Source: Lampris incognitus
Lineage: Eukaryota > Chordata > Actinopteri > Lampriformes > Lampridae
Direction: 5' to 3'
Assembly: GCF_029633865.1 (NCBI RefSeq)
Contig: NC_079211.1
Span: 10,167,913-10,231,912 of the forward strand
DNA: 64,000 bases
The translations under genes and the position numbers were made by a program. The notes under the pieces are model-generated. The model was not told where the DNA came from. It did not search any database and saw nothing but the letters and a program-made list of their open reading frames with translations. Positions 1-11,982 of the stretch are shown in pieces; positions within the stretch are counted from its first letter, which is position 1, and each line of letters opens with the position of its first letter.

Positions 1-196
1 CCAAGCGGTATGTCCCCCTGGTGAAACTCCTCACTGTCAGGTGAAAAGAAGCGGCTGGCGACTCCACATGTATCAGAGGAGGCACGTGGTAGTCTGCAGC
101 CCTCCCTGGATGGGCAGAGGGGGCGGAGCAGCAACCGGTAAGGCTGGGAAGAGTGGGGTGATTGGCCGGATACCACTGGGGAGAAAAAGGGGGAGG
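1..196 (+). mobile_element. tRNA-derived SINE (family A), 3' part
   Basis: The sequence matches the 3' half of three further copies in the window (4.05, 8.45 on the other strand, 14.76 kb). Shared blocks include 'gtgaaactcctcactgtcag', 'ggcgactccacatgtat' and 'gtagtctgcagccctcc', ending in a purine-rich 'ggggagaaaaaggggg' tail. The copy is cut by the window start, so the tRNA-like head is not seen here. Family membership is seen directly; the SINE class is inferred from the heads of the fuller copies. Confidence 0.75.
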
Positions 197-868
197 GGCG
201 TAGAGCATGGCAGTGACAGTAGCAGGTTTAGAGAAGGCCATGAGGTGTGCTGGATTCAGCAGGTTGCAACATCCAACTGACGTTGTGTTTATTGTATCAT
301 TTGGATCTGGAGGTTTATGTTCAGCAGGTTTGGAGGTGGCTGTTTTGTCATGCGTGTCCTCGGCAGGTCGAGTTATTTCAGCAGCATCTCAACCATGACG
401 TTCCTGTACCACTGGTTCGAGCCCCTTCAGTCCGTTCACCGTTCAAGACCACTTTCCTGACGATACGTGATAAAACACAGATCTGATTCTCAGCCCATCA
501 CAGAGAGGTGAATCAGCTCATCTGGACACTTTGTGTCCAGATGAGCTGATTCACCTCTCTGTGATGTTCTTACCTGGATTACTGAGCACGCATAAAGACA
601 ATTCTCAACCTATAGTTGTTCAAACTACTGAAGAATCTTTTTGATTCATAAATCTCACGCTGCATTTCGTAAAGAAAAATCTAGACCTATATGATGTTGA
701 TATGTTATATAAATATTGTCGTAATGTAAAAATACGTTTTTCCTCCAGATAAAATGTAAATCAAGAATTCACTCTGCTCCCAGAATATCCACATGCAAAT
801 GATGAAAAATATCCTGTTTGCCGTGTATCACCTTGCAACTTTACAGTTTTGAATACACGTCTGAAAAA
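197..868. other. Non-coding stretch, probably nfkb1 intron
   Basis: I see no exon with convincing splice sites or similarity to NF-kB here. The AT-rich sequence holds one perfect hairpin (497-565, listed separately) and otherwise nothing recognisable. It is presumably an intron upstream of the first visible nfkb1 exon. Confidence 0.5.
497..565. repeat. Perfect 33-bp hairpin with 3-nt loop
   Basis: Left arm 497-529 begins atcacagagaggtg; right arm 533-565 is its exact reverse complement; the loop is ttt. A related single-arm sequence, ending 'ctgattcaactttctgtgat', occurs at about 42.13-42.17 kb just upstream of a LINE, so the motif probably belongs to a dispersed repeat family. Confidence 0.85.
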
Positions 869-2205
869 GGTCTAGTTGTGGTGTTTAGGAGAGATGGCAG
901 TAGACTTTTTAACTAGATTGTTTAACACAATCTTGGAAAGTGAGAGGATGCCTGAGGAGTGGAGACGAAGCATACTGGCACCGATTTTCAAGAACAAGGG
1001 CGATGTGCAGAACTGTAGCAACTACAGAGGTATAAAGTTGATCAGCCACAGCATGGAGATATGGGAAAGAGTAGTAGAAGCTAGGTTAAGAGGAGGAGAG
1101 GTGACGATCAGCGAGCAGCAGTATGGTTTCATGCCAGGAAAGAGCACCACAGATGTGATGTTTGCTTTGAGAGTGTTGATGGAGAAGTATAGAGAAGGCC
1201 AGAAGGAGTTACAATCTGTCTTTGTGGATTTAGAGAAAGCTTATGACAGGGTGCTGGGAGAGGAGGTGTGGTATTGTATGAGGAAATCAGGAGTTGCAGA
1301 GAAGTATGTAGGAGTGGTGCAGGATATGTATGAGGGCAGTGTGACAGTGGTGAGGTGTGCGGTTGGACTGACAGATGGGTTCAAGGTGGAGGTTGGATTA
1401 CATCAAGGATCGGCTGAGCCTTTTCTTGTTTGCAGTGATGATGGACAGGTTGACGGATGAGATCAGGCAGGAGTCTCGGTGGACTATGATGTTTGCGGAT
1501 GACATTGTGATCGCTGGAGAGAAGAGGAATGAAAGTCAATTGAAGCAAGATGAAATACATATGTGTGAATGAGAGGGAGGACCGTGGAATGGTGAGGATG
1601 CAAGGAGTAGAGGTGATGAAGGTGGATGAGTTTAAATACTTGGGGTCAACTGTTCAAAGTAACGGGAAGTGTGGAAGAGAGGTGGAGAAGAGTGCAGGCA
1701 GGGTGGAGTGGGTGGAGAAGAGTGTCAGGAGTGATTTGCAACAGAAGGGTACCAGCAAGAGTTAAAGGGAAGGTTTACAAGATGGTTGTGGGACCAGCTG
1801 TGTTGTGTGGTTTGGAGATGGTGGCACTGATGAAAAGACAGGAGGTGGAGCTGGAGGTGGCAGAGTTGAAGATGATAAGATTTTCATTGGGAGTGACGAA
1901 GAAGGACAGGATTAGGAAGGAGTATATTAGAGGGACATCTCAGGTTGGACGGTTTGGAGACAAAGCAAGAGAGGCAAGATGGAGATGGTTTGGACATGTG
2001 TGGAGGAGAGATGCTGGGTATATTGGGAGACGGATGCTGAATATGGAGCTGCCAGGGAAGAGGAGAAGAGGAAGGCCAAAGAGGAGGTTTATGGATGTGG
2101 TGAGGGAGGACATGCAGGTGGCTGGTGTGACAAAGGAAGATGCCGAAGACAGGAAGAGATGGAAACCAATAATCCGCTGTGGCGACCCCTAACGGGAGCA
2201 GCCGA

Positions 2206-2248
<43 letters not shown>
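869..2248 (+). mobile_element. 5'-truncated RTE-type LINE, broken reverse transcriptase
   Basis: Reverse transcriptase of a non-LTR retrotransposon. Visible blocks, in order: [52 protein letters not shown] (catalytic block A), [20 protein letters not shown] (catalytic block C), FKYLGSTVQSNGKCG, and the basic C-terminal RRRGRPKRRFMDVVRED. The blocks fall in at least three frames, with breaks near 1430, 1570 and 1760, so the copy is dead. The endonuclease half is missing. It ends in an (AGT)n tail at about 2207-2248, typical of RTE-type LINEs, and two more 3' fragments of the family lie at 38.7 and 40.8 kb. It sits upstream of the first visible nfkb1 exon and is probably intronic. The RTE clade is assigned from protein motifs and tail only. 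Confidence 0.85.
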
Positions 2249-2336
2249 TGGGACACAAACAAATGTGTGGTATTTAGACAGTTTGTGTGACCTCGTGTCG
2301 ACTCAGTGTCAGACTGACGGTAAGTTCATCCCACAG

Positions 2337-2612
2337 ACTCTCAAAACAGAGCGGCCCAGGAGTCGGACGACAGTGATCCAGATGACGACCCGGCCTCGGG
2401 GGCCGTGCTCCGAGCTCCAGCCCAGCCGGGAGGGCTGGAGGGCAGGGAGGAGAGTGAGGAGGGTGAGGCCACTGTGGAGCTCGTAGCAGAAGATAGAACA
2501 TCCGAACCAGACAGAGGTATGATTCTACTGGGTCCTTTGAACGCTTAGTACTCAATATTCAGCTTGAACCCAAAACAGAAGGTATTAGCTTTTAGGGAGT
2601 GTGCTTGAGTTG

Positions 2613-2674
<62 letters not shown>

Positions 2675-5600
2675 CGTGTGTGTTCGTTTGTTCGTTCCAG
2701 CAATGTGTGTCCTAGAGGAGAGCTTGATGGCTGTAGCAGGAAGACATGTGGAGTCTCTCTTCCAGTACACTCTTACGGGAGACCCAGCGTACCTTCTGGC
2801 TCCACAGCGCCCCCTAATGACCACTCAAGATGAGGACGGAGACACGTCAGTATACACATATACACTCACCAATTACGAAAACAAACATACTCTATATCAT
2901 TCTCTCTCCTATTCTTCTCAAACTAAAAGTTTAAAATGGCTTCAGCAGATATGTGAGAATGTTCCCTGTGTAGGAGGATAACGGCTCCTTTTTTCTGTCA
3001 TGATGGCTGAGACAGCAGCACTGGACAACATTTTAACACTCTGTCCGTCCTTACCTGTCTGTTCATTTGTCCTTTGATCTCATGCCTATCCACATATGCT
3101 GGGTGTGCCCCTCTGACTGTCCAGTGGTCTTCATCTGGGAGTGATCCACAGCCAGGGGGAGGTGGTTCGGAGTCTGGCCCAGGTTCTGTCTGCTCTGCCT
3201 GGGGAGGACGTGGTCAACATGAGGAACCATCTTTACCAGGTCGCTACATTTAACTAGTGCTCTACATCTCTGCCAAAAAACTTGGATAAAGTCAAGTTTA
3301 TTTATATAAACTGATAAATTACCCACAGACTCTGCAGCAGCAGCAGCTAAATGTGACTTACAAGTGACTGGCTCGGGTGATTGGATGAATATGTAGGCGC
3401 AACTGGTGATTGACTGAGTTCAATCAGCGATTGTTTTTTTTTTGCACAATTTTTATCCTTTTATTTTGCTAATTTAATGATCTAGCTCCTCGAGAACTCA
3501 ACTCGGTAAATAATGAACCTGTAAAGTGCAATTCAAAGCGTGTGTGAACCGGGCCTGGCAGTTGAAGTTGGGCCATATGCACCTTCTCATGTCACTGGTT
3601 CCCGACAAGTCTTTCACAAAACAGGGAAGTGACTAAATGACAATCAAGCCATCTTCAGCAGTCGCTGTCCAACCGATTGGTGCTGAAAAGCAATGTCACT
3701 TCCAAAAACTGTATGTGCGGTTGTGCACCCTGGTCATTTAACAGCCTCGTTATGTTTTCCCCACCTGTTTGTTGATTTGGAGGCTGCAGGTGGAGGCGTC
3801 TTCCAGCTGACACAGTCGGACTTTTTTTTTTTTTTTCCAAATCGTGTCGAACAGCTGTTCAGCCTGTCTTTACAGCGTATTGCTTAGCAAAAATGTCAAG
3901 GTGATTTATGTTGTTTAACTGGAGAGGAGTAGCTGTCATGCTGCAGTAAAATTAGATTTTCACAGTAATGCTTGTGCAGATTGGTAGTGTTAGGAAGATT
4001 TGCTGGCACTACTTGTTTGCAAAGGCGGCAAATTACTTCATTTAGATCGGGCGTGCGGGTAACGTAGCGGTCTATTCCGTTGCCTACCAACACGGGAATC
4101 GCCAGTTCGAATCTCTGTGTTACCTCCGGCTTGGTCAGACGTCCCTACAGACACAGTAATTGGTCGTGTCTGTGGGTGTGAAGCCGGATGTGGGTATGTG
4201 TCCTGGTCGCTGCACTAGCACCTCCTCTGGTCAGTCGGGGCGCCTGCTCGGGGGGAGGATAGCGTGATCCTCCCACACGCTTTGTCCCCCTGGTGAAACT
4301 CCTCACTGTCAGGTGAAAAGAACCGGCTGGCGACTCCACATGTATGGGAGGAGGCACGTGGTAGTCTGCAGCCCTCCCCGGATCAACAGAGGGGGTGGAG
4401 CAGCGACCGGGATAGCTCGGAAGAGGTGGGGTAATTGGCCGGGTACAATTGGGATGAAAAAGTCAAGTCAAGTAGGTTTTATTTGTCCCCAGATGGGCAA
4501 TTGTTGTGTAGCAGCGGTAACATTTAAACACACAAGTACATAAGGCAAATAAATACAAATAAGAGTTTATTAGTGAAACGGCTGAGGGAATGAAGGAGGG
4601 TTTGCATCCATTGGTTTTGACTACTGGGTATTTGAAGCGAGAACCAGAAGGCGGGGTCTGAAAAAGTCTGACAAAGGGGGAGAGAAAAAAAAAACTTCAT
4701 TTAGGTCACTGGGTTTGCCGGTTGCGTCCGGTTTAAAACCAAAATAATCCCAGATAGGGGATTTCGTATTCCTTTTCGTAACGAGCTCTTCCATGATAGA
4801 ATACGCTGGAAATGGCTCACATGTTGGGGGGGGGGGGTCTGCAATCATTGATTGTTGGGCTGATGTTGGCAGTAGGAAAATGTTGACATATCAGCCAACC
4901 CTAACTAGTAATATGACCTTAACGACTTCACTCGAGCTCGATACAACTAAGTCTTGGTTTACTAATAGTGTGACACTGTCATATGGATAATTCTATATCT
5001 TCATAAGTTGTATGACTGGAGATGTCTCTACACGGATGATATGCAGACCTGAGATAAATGGTATTTATGAATAATGCGTAACTCTCTGGAACTCATTATG
5101 CTACATAGATAACACCACCCCTCTCGAGCACTCTGTGTAGGTGGGAACAAGTGCTCCACCACGAAGTTGTTGGCAGCAACTAGTTTGTTTTGAACTCGTG
5201 GTTTACTACTTGGGGCTGCACCGCTCTAACATGGGGACTGTTGTAGCTACTGAAGTCGTATTTATGTTTTAACTAAATAATTATCAAACATCCAACTTTG
5301 TAAAAACAGAAGCAGCATCAAAACGGGCACAGCTGTAATCCCTGTTACCGACCTTACGCCCGGGTGTGTTTACATCATCATGGGGACACGTATGCCCGGC
5401 ACTGATAAATGTGGTGCAACCCATTTTTAGTATGGTATGAATCTCAACCTGGTTAAAGACTTTGGGTACAGTTAGGAAAAGTTTGTACATATGAACAGCT
5501 GGTCCATCAGGCCGCTTTCCTCTGAAGTCGGGAGTCATTTTTTGCATCCCTATGAGAACTAAAGTGAAAAACCACCCTTCTGTCCCAGACTCCTTTGCAC

Positions 5601-8600
5601 CTGGCGGTCATCACTCAACAGAAGGAGGCAGTCGAGGCTCTGCTATTGGCCGGGGCAGATGCTACTCTGACCGATCGCCACGGCAACACAGTGCTCCACC
5701 TTGCAGCCCAGCAAGAAGAGGGTGGGATGACAGGTTTCTTGTTAGAACATAAACAGGTGGCGGAGCTACTGGAGCAGCCTAACAGAGCAGGTACCAGAAC
5801 ACACACACGTACATGTACACATATACACACAATTTGAACTCAAACAAATACTGAGAAGGACCAACAGACATTGAGTGTAATGTGTTGGAATAGTGTGTGA
5901 GAATGATTTGTCGCCATTCTCTGTTGCTGTGGTTACCAGGCCTGTGTGCGGTCCACCTAGCGGTGCTGGCCAATAGTCTCCATTCTCTCAGGGCGCTGCT
6001 GGAGGGTGGGGCCAATGTCGAGGCTCAGGAGAGGAGCAGCGGGCGGACAGCACTCCACTTGGCCACAGAGGCTGACAATGTGTCGTTGGCCGGCTGTCTG
6101 CTCCTGGAGGTACACACACTTCATTCAGGGCTGAACTCCAGGGCTAGCTAGTCCTTGCAGAGCTAGCTAGCCCCTCAGTCGGCACACAAAGTTCAGTTTG
6201 TTCAAACGTGTGCTGACTGTTTGCTGTCTCCTTAGGGCAATGCCGACGTTGACTGCTGCACCTACAACGGCTCGACCCCTCTCCACATCGCCGTAGGGCG
6301 GGGCTCTATCAAACTTACGGCGCTCCTTGTAGCTGCAGGTGAGGAAGACGATGCATCACCTTTTCATCAGCTGACAGTCCACTTGTGTTTTCTGAGAGTG
6401 AAAACAACATTCTGTCACCATTTCCAGACTGGCTGTCTCTCATTTAACTCACAGGACCCCCACCCACCCCACCCCACCTATGCAGCTAACTATACAATTT
6501 GTTACCATCCAAGTGTCTACATTGCCTGTGTGTGTGGGTGTGTTTGTTTGTGTGTGTGTCCAGGTGCAGACCCCCATAAGGAGAACTTTGAGCCACTTTT
6601 CTTCAGGGAGCAGGATGCCTGTGAGAGGGGGATGGAGGAAGAAGAAGATGATGATGAAGGCTACATCCCAGGAACCTCTCCTTTCAATATGGCTGCCACT
6701 CCCCAGGTAGTTGTCTGCTTTCTCTCTGGGATCTTCAGTGAATGCTTTGTCACATTGTTTTAACTACTTTATATTCATGAAGAAAGTGAATCATCCCCTG
6801 AAATGGAGCTCGTGGAGTTCTGTCTTTGTCTGTTAGTTGGACGTTTGCTTTTGTTCCACATTGAATACCTTTGCATGCAAAGCAATACCCTGATTACTGA
6901 GATGAATCAGTTTGAGGCAAAATTTCCATTAAAAGCATGTACATGGTTTGAAATAACACAATTATCAGTTATCATCTAGTGTCAAGCAGGGTAGACTAGC
7001 TGACTGCTAGGCTAAAACATAGCATGTGTCTGGTGGCTAGTTGTCATGCATTGTCTGTCCCTCAGGTGTTGGAGCTTCTGAATGGTAAAGAATACAAGCC
7101 TGAATCGTCCAGGAGAGTCTACAGCCCCCCTCAAGGTGAGCTCACACACCTCAGTCCCATCAAACCCTCTCGCTCTGTTCCACAGAACTTATTGTGGGAG
7201 AATAATCTACATCCAAACCTGGCTTGGATGTTTGGGGTGGGCGGTTTGTATCTGTTCCAGTCATCTCCTATGGATAGATGCTCTGGGTGTAGTGACTGAC
7301 AAAAATGGGACATCATGAGGGGTGTTTACGCTTACACTAATATGCCAGTCTTACCCTGATGAGGATAATGCTGCAATAATTGAAAGAATTATGTGAACAC
7401 CTTGATCTGATTTCCAAAATCGGTGTACAGTCTCAATCAACGTAATTCAAAACCCGAGTAAGGCCCCTAGATTTTCGCCAAATCTTTCGATATTTCAGTG
7501 CACGTGACTGTTTTACTCCGAGTTCCTTCGGCTTTTGAAACTGCACGTCGGGGACGTTGCCGATCCCGGATGCTGACAAACAAGCAAAGCTGCCATGACC
7601 CATATCAGCCATATTCCCTGGGTGAGTGGCTCACATTGGTATGAATGGGCCACTGCTTTAGTAGATCCATCATCCAGAGTTTCATACTGCCATGGCTGCC
7701 CTGTTCCTAAAGAAGTGCCGAGACTTCCTCAGCACCCTGGTACCAGAACATAAGCTGGTGAAAACATTGTCTGGTTTCAGGTTTCTGCTAATTTTATTGT
7801 AACACCAAAAATAAAACTGCATGTAGATTAAAGTGACAGAAATCCACTGCATAGGCTGAAGGCCAGAGAAATGGAGGGAAGCAGTAAATATGTTCTTTCC
7901 ATGATACATACTGCGATTAACCATGGAGACAGTTATTAGGGTAATCGCTAATGTCCATATGTACACAATAATGGAAAAAATGGCATGATTGAGAATTCCT
8001 ATTAAATTAGATTTCTCATTTGCATGTGCACATACTCATGGACGCAAGCATCAAAACAGAGGTTTGCCCATACCCAACATTGCAAAGAGTTCAGTAATCT
8101 CCGAGCACCTCAGAATAATTGTCTTCAACTGTGTACTGACTGTTTTTGCTGTTGAGGGGGGTCTCTCTTATGCATTCACAGATTAGCTGAGGTGGATTTT
8201 GACCAGTTTTAAAGCTGCATTAAGAAATTGCTAGCAATCGTTAGCTTAGCATAAGCTATATTTGCCCCTGATGTCTGTCGGCAGTGTGTAGACGACACTA
8301 CGGGTGATTTCCTCTCGTAGACTGGTGACACAACATCTACACCATGGTGATTAGCAAAATAGTTCCTAAAAAATCACTATTGTGTTAAAATAGTATGTAA
8401 TACCGCATCATATGTCATTTGTGCTCATATTACTTGGAAAAATCCCCCCCCCCTTCCCCCCCCCCAATTGCACCTGGCCAATCATCCCCGCTCTGTGAGC
8501 TGTCCTGGTCGCTGCGCCCCCCCCACCCCCCCTGCTGATCCGAGGAGGGCTGCAGACTACCACATGCCTCCTCCAATACATGTGGAGTCACCAGCCGCTT

Positions 8601-9945
8601 CTTTTCACCTGACAGTGAGGAGTTTCACCAGGGGAATGTAGCGCGTGGGAGGATCATGCTGTTGCCCCCCAGTTCCCCCTCTCCCCTGAACAGGCCCCCC
8701 CGACCGACCAAAGGGAGGCGCTAGTACGGCGGCCAGGACACATACCCACATCCAGCTTCCCTTCCGCAGACACGGGCAACTGTGTCTGTAGGGACCACCG
8801 ACCAAGCCGGAGGTAACACGGGGATTCGAACCAGAGATCCCCGTGTTGGTAGGCAACAGAATAGACCACCCCACCACCTGGACGCCCATGTTACTCAACA
8901 TTTGGCAGCAAAATGATCGGCAATCAGGATCCAAAATCCCTATTCATTTTCAATATGTGAGAAAATAAATGGACTCAGATCTAGGATAGAGCCTCAAGAT
9001 GTCAACATTTCAGAGTTCGTCAGATGCTGGAAGGATAACTAGCATAGCGTAGCATGTCGATGCGTAATATAATGTAAGGCTTGTCTCCAGATGGGCTTAG
9101 ACACATGTTGGTGTAAGGAAGACTGAAAAGGTTTGTAAAGTAATCCTGCGGTTCTAAACCTGTGGTTTGGAGCCTAACAGGGAGGGAATTCAGTAGATAG
9201 TTCAGACAGACAGGTCATGGTCCTCATGGATGAAATGCTTATCTACAGCCAGTACATTCTAGATTGTTCCAGCAGATAGACAACCCCAGGAAAAGTAAGA
9301 AATAAACCAGCTTGAATGTTACTTCATTCACTCAGATCAGAGGTTTTACTCTCACTGCACCCACTCAGAGGGGATTTTTCGAGGGGGAGGGGGAGAGATT
9401 CTTATCAAGCTGATGTGTTTTGAAGTTTGTTGTCATGGAAGACTCCGGGGGGGGGGGTTGGGGGGGTGAAATTATGATTAAATGCGTCTGAGTATATTAA
9501 TTACAACTGATAGGGCTGTGTGTGTGTGTGTGTTTGTGTGTAGGGGACTTAGCCAGCCTGAGTCCAGACACGAGGCGGGCGCTGTGCAAGGCGTTGGAAG
9601 GGGGTTGGGATAGCCTGGCACACACACTGGGTCTGGGCATCCTCATCAATGCCTTCCAACACAGCCCCTCTCCTGTTACTACACTGCTGGACAGCTATGA
9701 GGTACACACAGACACACAGAAAAGGCCTGTTCGCATGGACTTTCCCGGTAAATTTCCAGTTACATTTATTCTGCTTTACCACTGTCAGACTCCTCTCTGC
9801 ACCCCCAGCATCCTTTGCTACCTCCTATTTAGTTCTGAGCTGGTCCTAATTTACTTACCACCTGCCTTTGACCCCAAAGCCCTAAATTCCTGTCCCCCTT
9901 GCCCCTCAACCTCACTACTGACACCTGGATTTAACCCTGTGCTGT

Positions 9946-10010
<65 letters not shown>

Positions 10011-10351
10011 CACACACGTGTAGGTCTCAGGTGGCACCATCAGGGAGTTGGTGTCAGGCCTGAAGTCATTAGGTCACCGTGCTGCGCTGAGCATCCTGGA
10101 GGGGCCACTAAGTCAGATGGAAGAGGAGGAATTATCATTTCAGCCAGACTCCACAGATCTACTGGGTGGGTAAACGCCAGATAACCTGTTCCCCTCCCGC
10201 TTCTCTGTCCTCCATGATTCAAGTCCAACACCGGATTCTTCATCCCGTTCTTTCCTCCTTTCCAGGTGAGAGTCTGTCGGCCGGAATGAAGCTGGATTCT
10301 CAGAACGACAGCAACGTTTGTGACAGCGGGGTGGAGCTCTCCACCGCGTGA
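2337..10351 (+). CDS. nfkb1: NF-kappa-B p105 subunit, C-terminal half (11 exons)
   Basis: C-terminal, I-kappa-B-like half of p105, which retains Rel dimers in the cytoplasm and is processed to p50. Exons: 2337-2516, 2701-2845, 3125-3239, 5589-5790, 5940-6109, 6236-6338, 6564-6706, 7066-7135, 9544-9701, 10024-10165, 10266-10351. All junctions are AG/GT, and the joined exons read as 503 codons plus TGA without a break. Order: an acidic linker (exon 1); a block with [13 protein letters not shown] (exon 2); ankyrin repeats across exons 3-7 ([57 protein letters not shown]); a death domain (exons 9-10, [25 protein letters not shown]); then a DSGVELS degron. ENFEPL, LGLGIL and CDSGVE point to NFKB1 rather than NFKB2. 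The DNA-binding Rel domain lies upstream, outside the window. Introns carry SINEs and (GT)n tracts. Confidence 0.95.
2616..2673. repeat. (GT)n microsatellite before nfkb1 exon 2
   Basis: About 29 GT units end just before the pyrimidine-poor acceptor 'ttcgttccag' at 2691-2700, so the tract lies close to the branch-point region of this intron. Confidence 0.95.
3240..4047. other. nfkb1 intron, no feature recognised
   Basis: Intronic sequence with short homopolymer runs (T9 near 3434, T14 near 3822). I see no further exon or identifiable mobile element apart from a short 'aaagtcaagtttatttatat' motif near 3290, which resembles the end of a common fish repeat. Confidence 0.5.
4048..4462 (+). mobile_element. 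tRNA-derived SINE (family A)
   Basis: Full-length copy. The head 'gggcgtgcgggtaacgtagc' followed by 'gttcgaatctc' at about 4109 resembles RNA polymerase III A and B boxes of a tRNA. The body runs through 'ctacagacacag', 'gcactagcacctcctctggt' and 'actcctcactgtcaggtgaa' to 'tggccgggtacaattggg'. It lies in the long nfkb1 intron between exons 3 and 4. Directly downstream, 'agtcaagtcaagtaggtttt' (from about 4462) looks like the end of a different dispersed repeat. Confidence 0.8.
4463..5588. other. nfkb1 intron, no exon seen
   Basis: The stretch holds the end of a dispersed repeat (about 4462-4560), a G10 run near 4829 and otherwise unremarkable AT-rich DNA. It ends at acceptor 'ttctgtcccag' of the ankyrin exon starting at 5589. 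Confidence 0.5.
7136..8443. other. nfkb1 intron, no exon seen
   Basis: Large intron between the last ankyrin-side exon and the death-domain exon. I see no coding similarity or clear repeat in this part; the following SINE copy begins near 8444. Confidence 0.5.
8444..8888 (-). mobile_element. tRNA-derived SINE (family A), antisense
   Basis: The reverse complement of the family A consensus. The tRNA-like head lies at the right end ('cacctggacgccca' near 8876-8888) with the B-box complement 'gattcgaacc' at about 8823. The tail is at the left, where it shows C-rich runs. It sits inside the nfkb1 intron before the death-domain exon, opposite to the gene. Confidence 0.8.
9948..10006. repeat. (GT)n tract before nfkb1 exon 10
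   Basis: A pure GT run passes into 'gcgcgcgcacacacgtgtag', and the acceptor AG at 10022-10023 ends that stretch. Exon 10 is therefore spliced from an acceptor with a purine/pyrimidine-alternating tract in place of a normal polypyrimidine run. Confidence 0.9.
10266..10351 (+). CDS. nfkb1: nfkb1 terminal coding exon with beta-TrCP degron
   Basis: The exon encodes a short serine-rich tail ending [13 protein letters not shown] and a TGA at 10349-10351. DSGVELS fits the DSGxxxS phosphodegron; in mammalian p105 the equivalent serines are phosphorylated by IKK and read by the SCF beta-TrCP ligase. The protein stops two residues after the second degron serine, whereas human p105 continues for roughly 35 more residues. 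Acceptor 'ctttccag' is at 10258-10265 and the phase matches exon 10. Confidence 0.9.
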
Positions 10352-11118
10352 CGATTTTTTTCCACTTCTGTCCAGGCCTCACCCCTCACCGTCGCGTTTT
10401 CAGAGCTGGCCCTTCCAGACTGAGGTTCAGGGCCTTCTCTTAAAAATGATACCAAGCACTCCACTCCCAAATTCCCCAGACAGCCTCCATTCTTACAACC
10501 GCTCTCTTCAGGACTGAATGTTTTTAAAATACACCACAAACCATTTTATACAATTGCAATGATATGTGTGCGTGTGTGTGTGTGCGTGCACGCGCATGTG
10601 TGTGTGCACGTGCAATTGAGACCTATAACTAACGTGAATGTATAAGGAAAACCCGTCAACATGTGCATGAAGCACATGTGCATGAATTACAAAAAAATTA
10701 CCGTAATTCATTTCAATCATTTTCTAAAAATGAAAAGGAGAAAAAAAAATCTTAACGCAAAATGCTTGTATTGTGGCAGCACTTAACTCGTCATCCTTCA
10801 TAGGAAACCCCTGAACAGCACACACAACCAATACGCTACCAGTTACCGCCTGGATGGCCTCCTCTATTCATACAGTTCTTCTCAGCTATGATTAGAACTT
10901 ACTTTTCACTGTGGGTAAAAAAAAAAAAAAAGGTTTCTAAACGACAAACAATCCACAAAACTCCATGAATTCCTCCCAGCAAGAAACATGCGTGTGCGGA
11001 GGATATTCCTGGTTACTCGCCAGGGGAAATGGAGCAACCAGTTGTGGGTTGTGAGTATATCTGTGAGACTTAAAGGCAGAACGAGTAGGATTTTTCTAAA
11101 AATCAATGTGTAGACTCC

Positions 11119-11450
11119 ATCCATCTGTCCATCCATCCATCATCCAAGCCACTTATCCGAATTCGGGTCGTGGGATGCTGGAGCCTATCCCAGCAGTCAT
11201 TGGGCGGCAGGCGGGAAGACACCCTGGACAGGCCATCACAGGGCCCACACACACACACACACACACATTCATACCTAGAGACAATTTAGTACGTCCGATT
11301 CACCGGACCTACATGTCTTCAGACTGTGGGAGGAAACCGGAGCATCCGGAGGAAACCCACACAGACACGGGGAGAGCATGCAAACGCCACACAGAGGACG
11401 ACCCGGGATGACCCCCAAGGTCAGACTACCCTGGATTTGCTGACTGGTCC
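11119..11450 (-). mobile_element. tRNA-headed SINE (family B) with LINE-like tail, antisense
   Basis: On the minus strand it carries 'ggtttcctcccacagtctga', 'acaatttagtacg' (complement) and an end 'ggataagtggcttggatgat' followed by (GGAT)n. The family's tRNA-like head is absent or diverged here, so the copy is partial. Its layout matches the fuller copy at 34.3 kb. A short (CA)n lies inside it at about 11248-11268. Confidence 0.75.
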
Positions 11451-11982
11451 ATGTCTGGTTAACTAACAGCTCATATATGATCACCTGAACAGCAACTATA
11501 TTCTAATAATAAAAGCGACTCAACCGTTGGCAACTGTAGTCAGGGAGCGTGTCCTTCTGGTGTCGTTGAGCCGGGGGGGGGGGGGGCAACTTTGAATGTC
11601 GTGTTTACAAACCGCAACCGACAAATCCTACTCATTGTGCCTTTAAGGTGTGTTTGCTGCAGAAACACACCTGTTTAAAAGGATGTTGTGTCATCTGCAG
11701 GTGGCAGTGTGTAACACTTCTGTTTTCATTGGTTGTTTTTTTTTAATCATCTTTTCCTCTGTTCTGTCCGTCATACTAATGCCTCCTCTAAAATTTGATG
11801 TTTCCCTCTTTAAAAAAACCAAAACAAAGTGGAACTGTTGGTCAATTCCCAGTTGTTGTTTGCGCAGCATTGTGTTTTTTTCCTACATCTGGACACAGAT
11901 ATTACAACCATACTATAAACTATGCTATACTACCAGGTCTGAGAAGTGGGCAATGGTGACACTTTGAAAAAAGGCCCGTTAA

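Noticed and set aside
1884-2258. Minus-strand open frame of 124 codons beginning with a tyrosine run
   Set aside because: It is the antisense of the RTE element's C-terminal region and its (AGT)n tail.
2801-2818. CTCF site in nfkb1 exon 2 ('cagcgccccctaatga')
   Set aside because: Two core positions disagree with the consensus and the sequence is explained by coding for the conserved QRPL segment.
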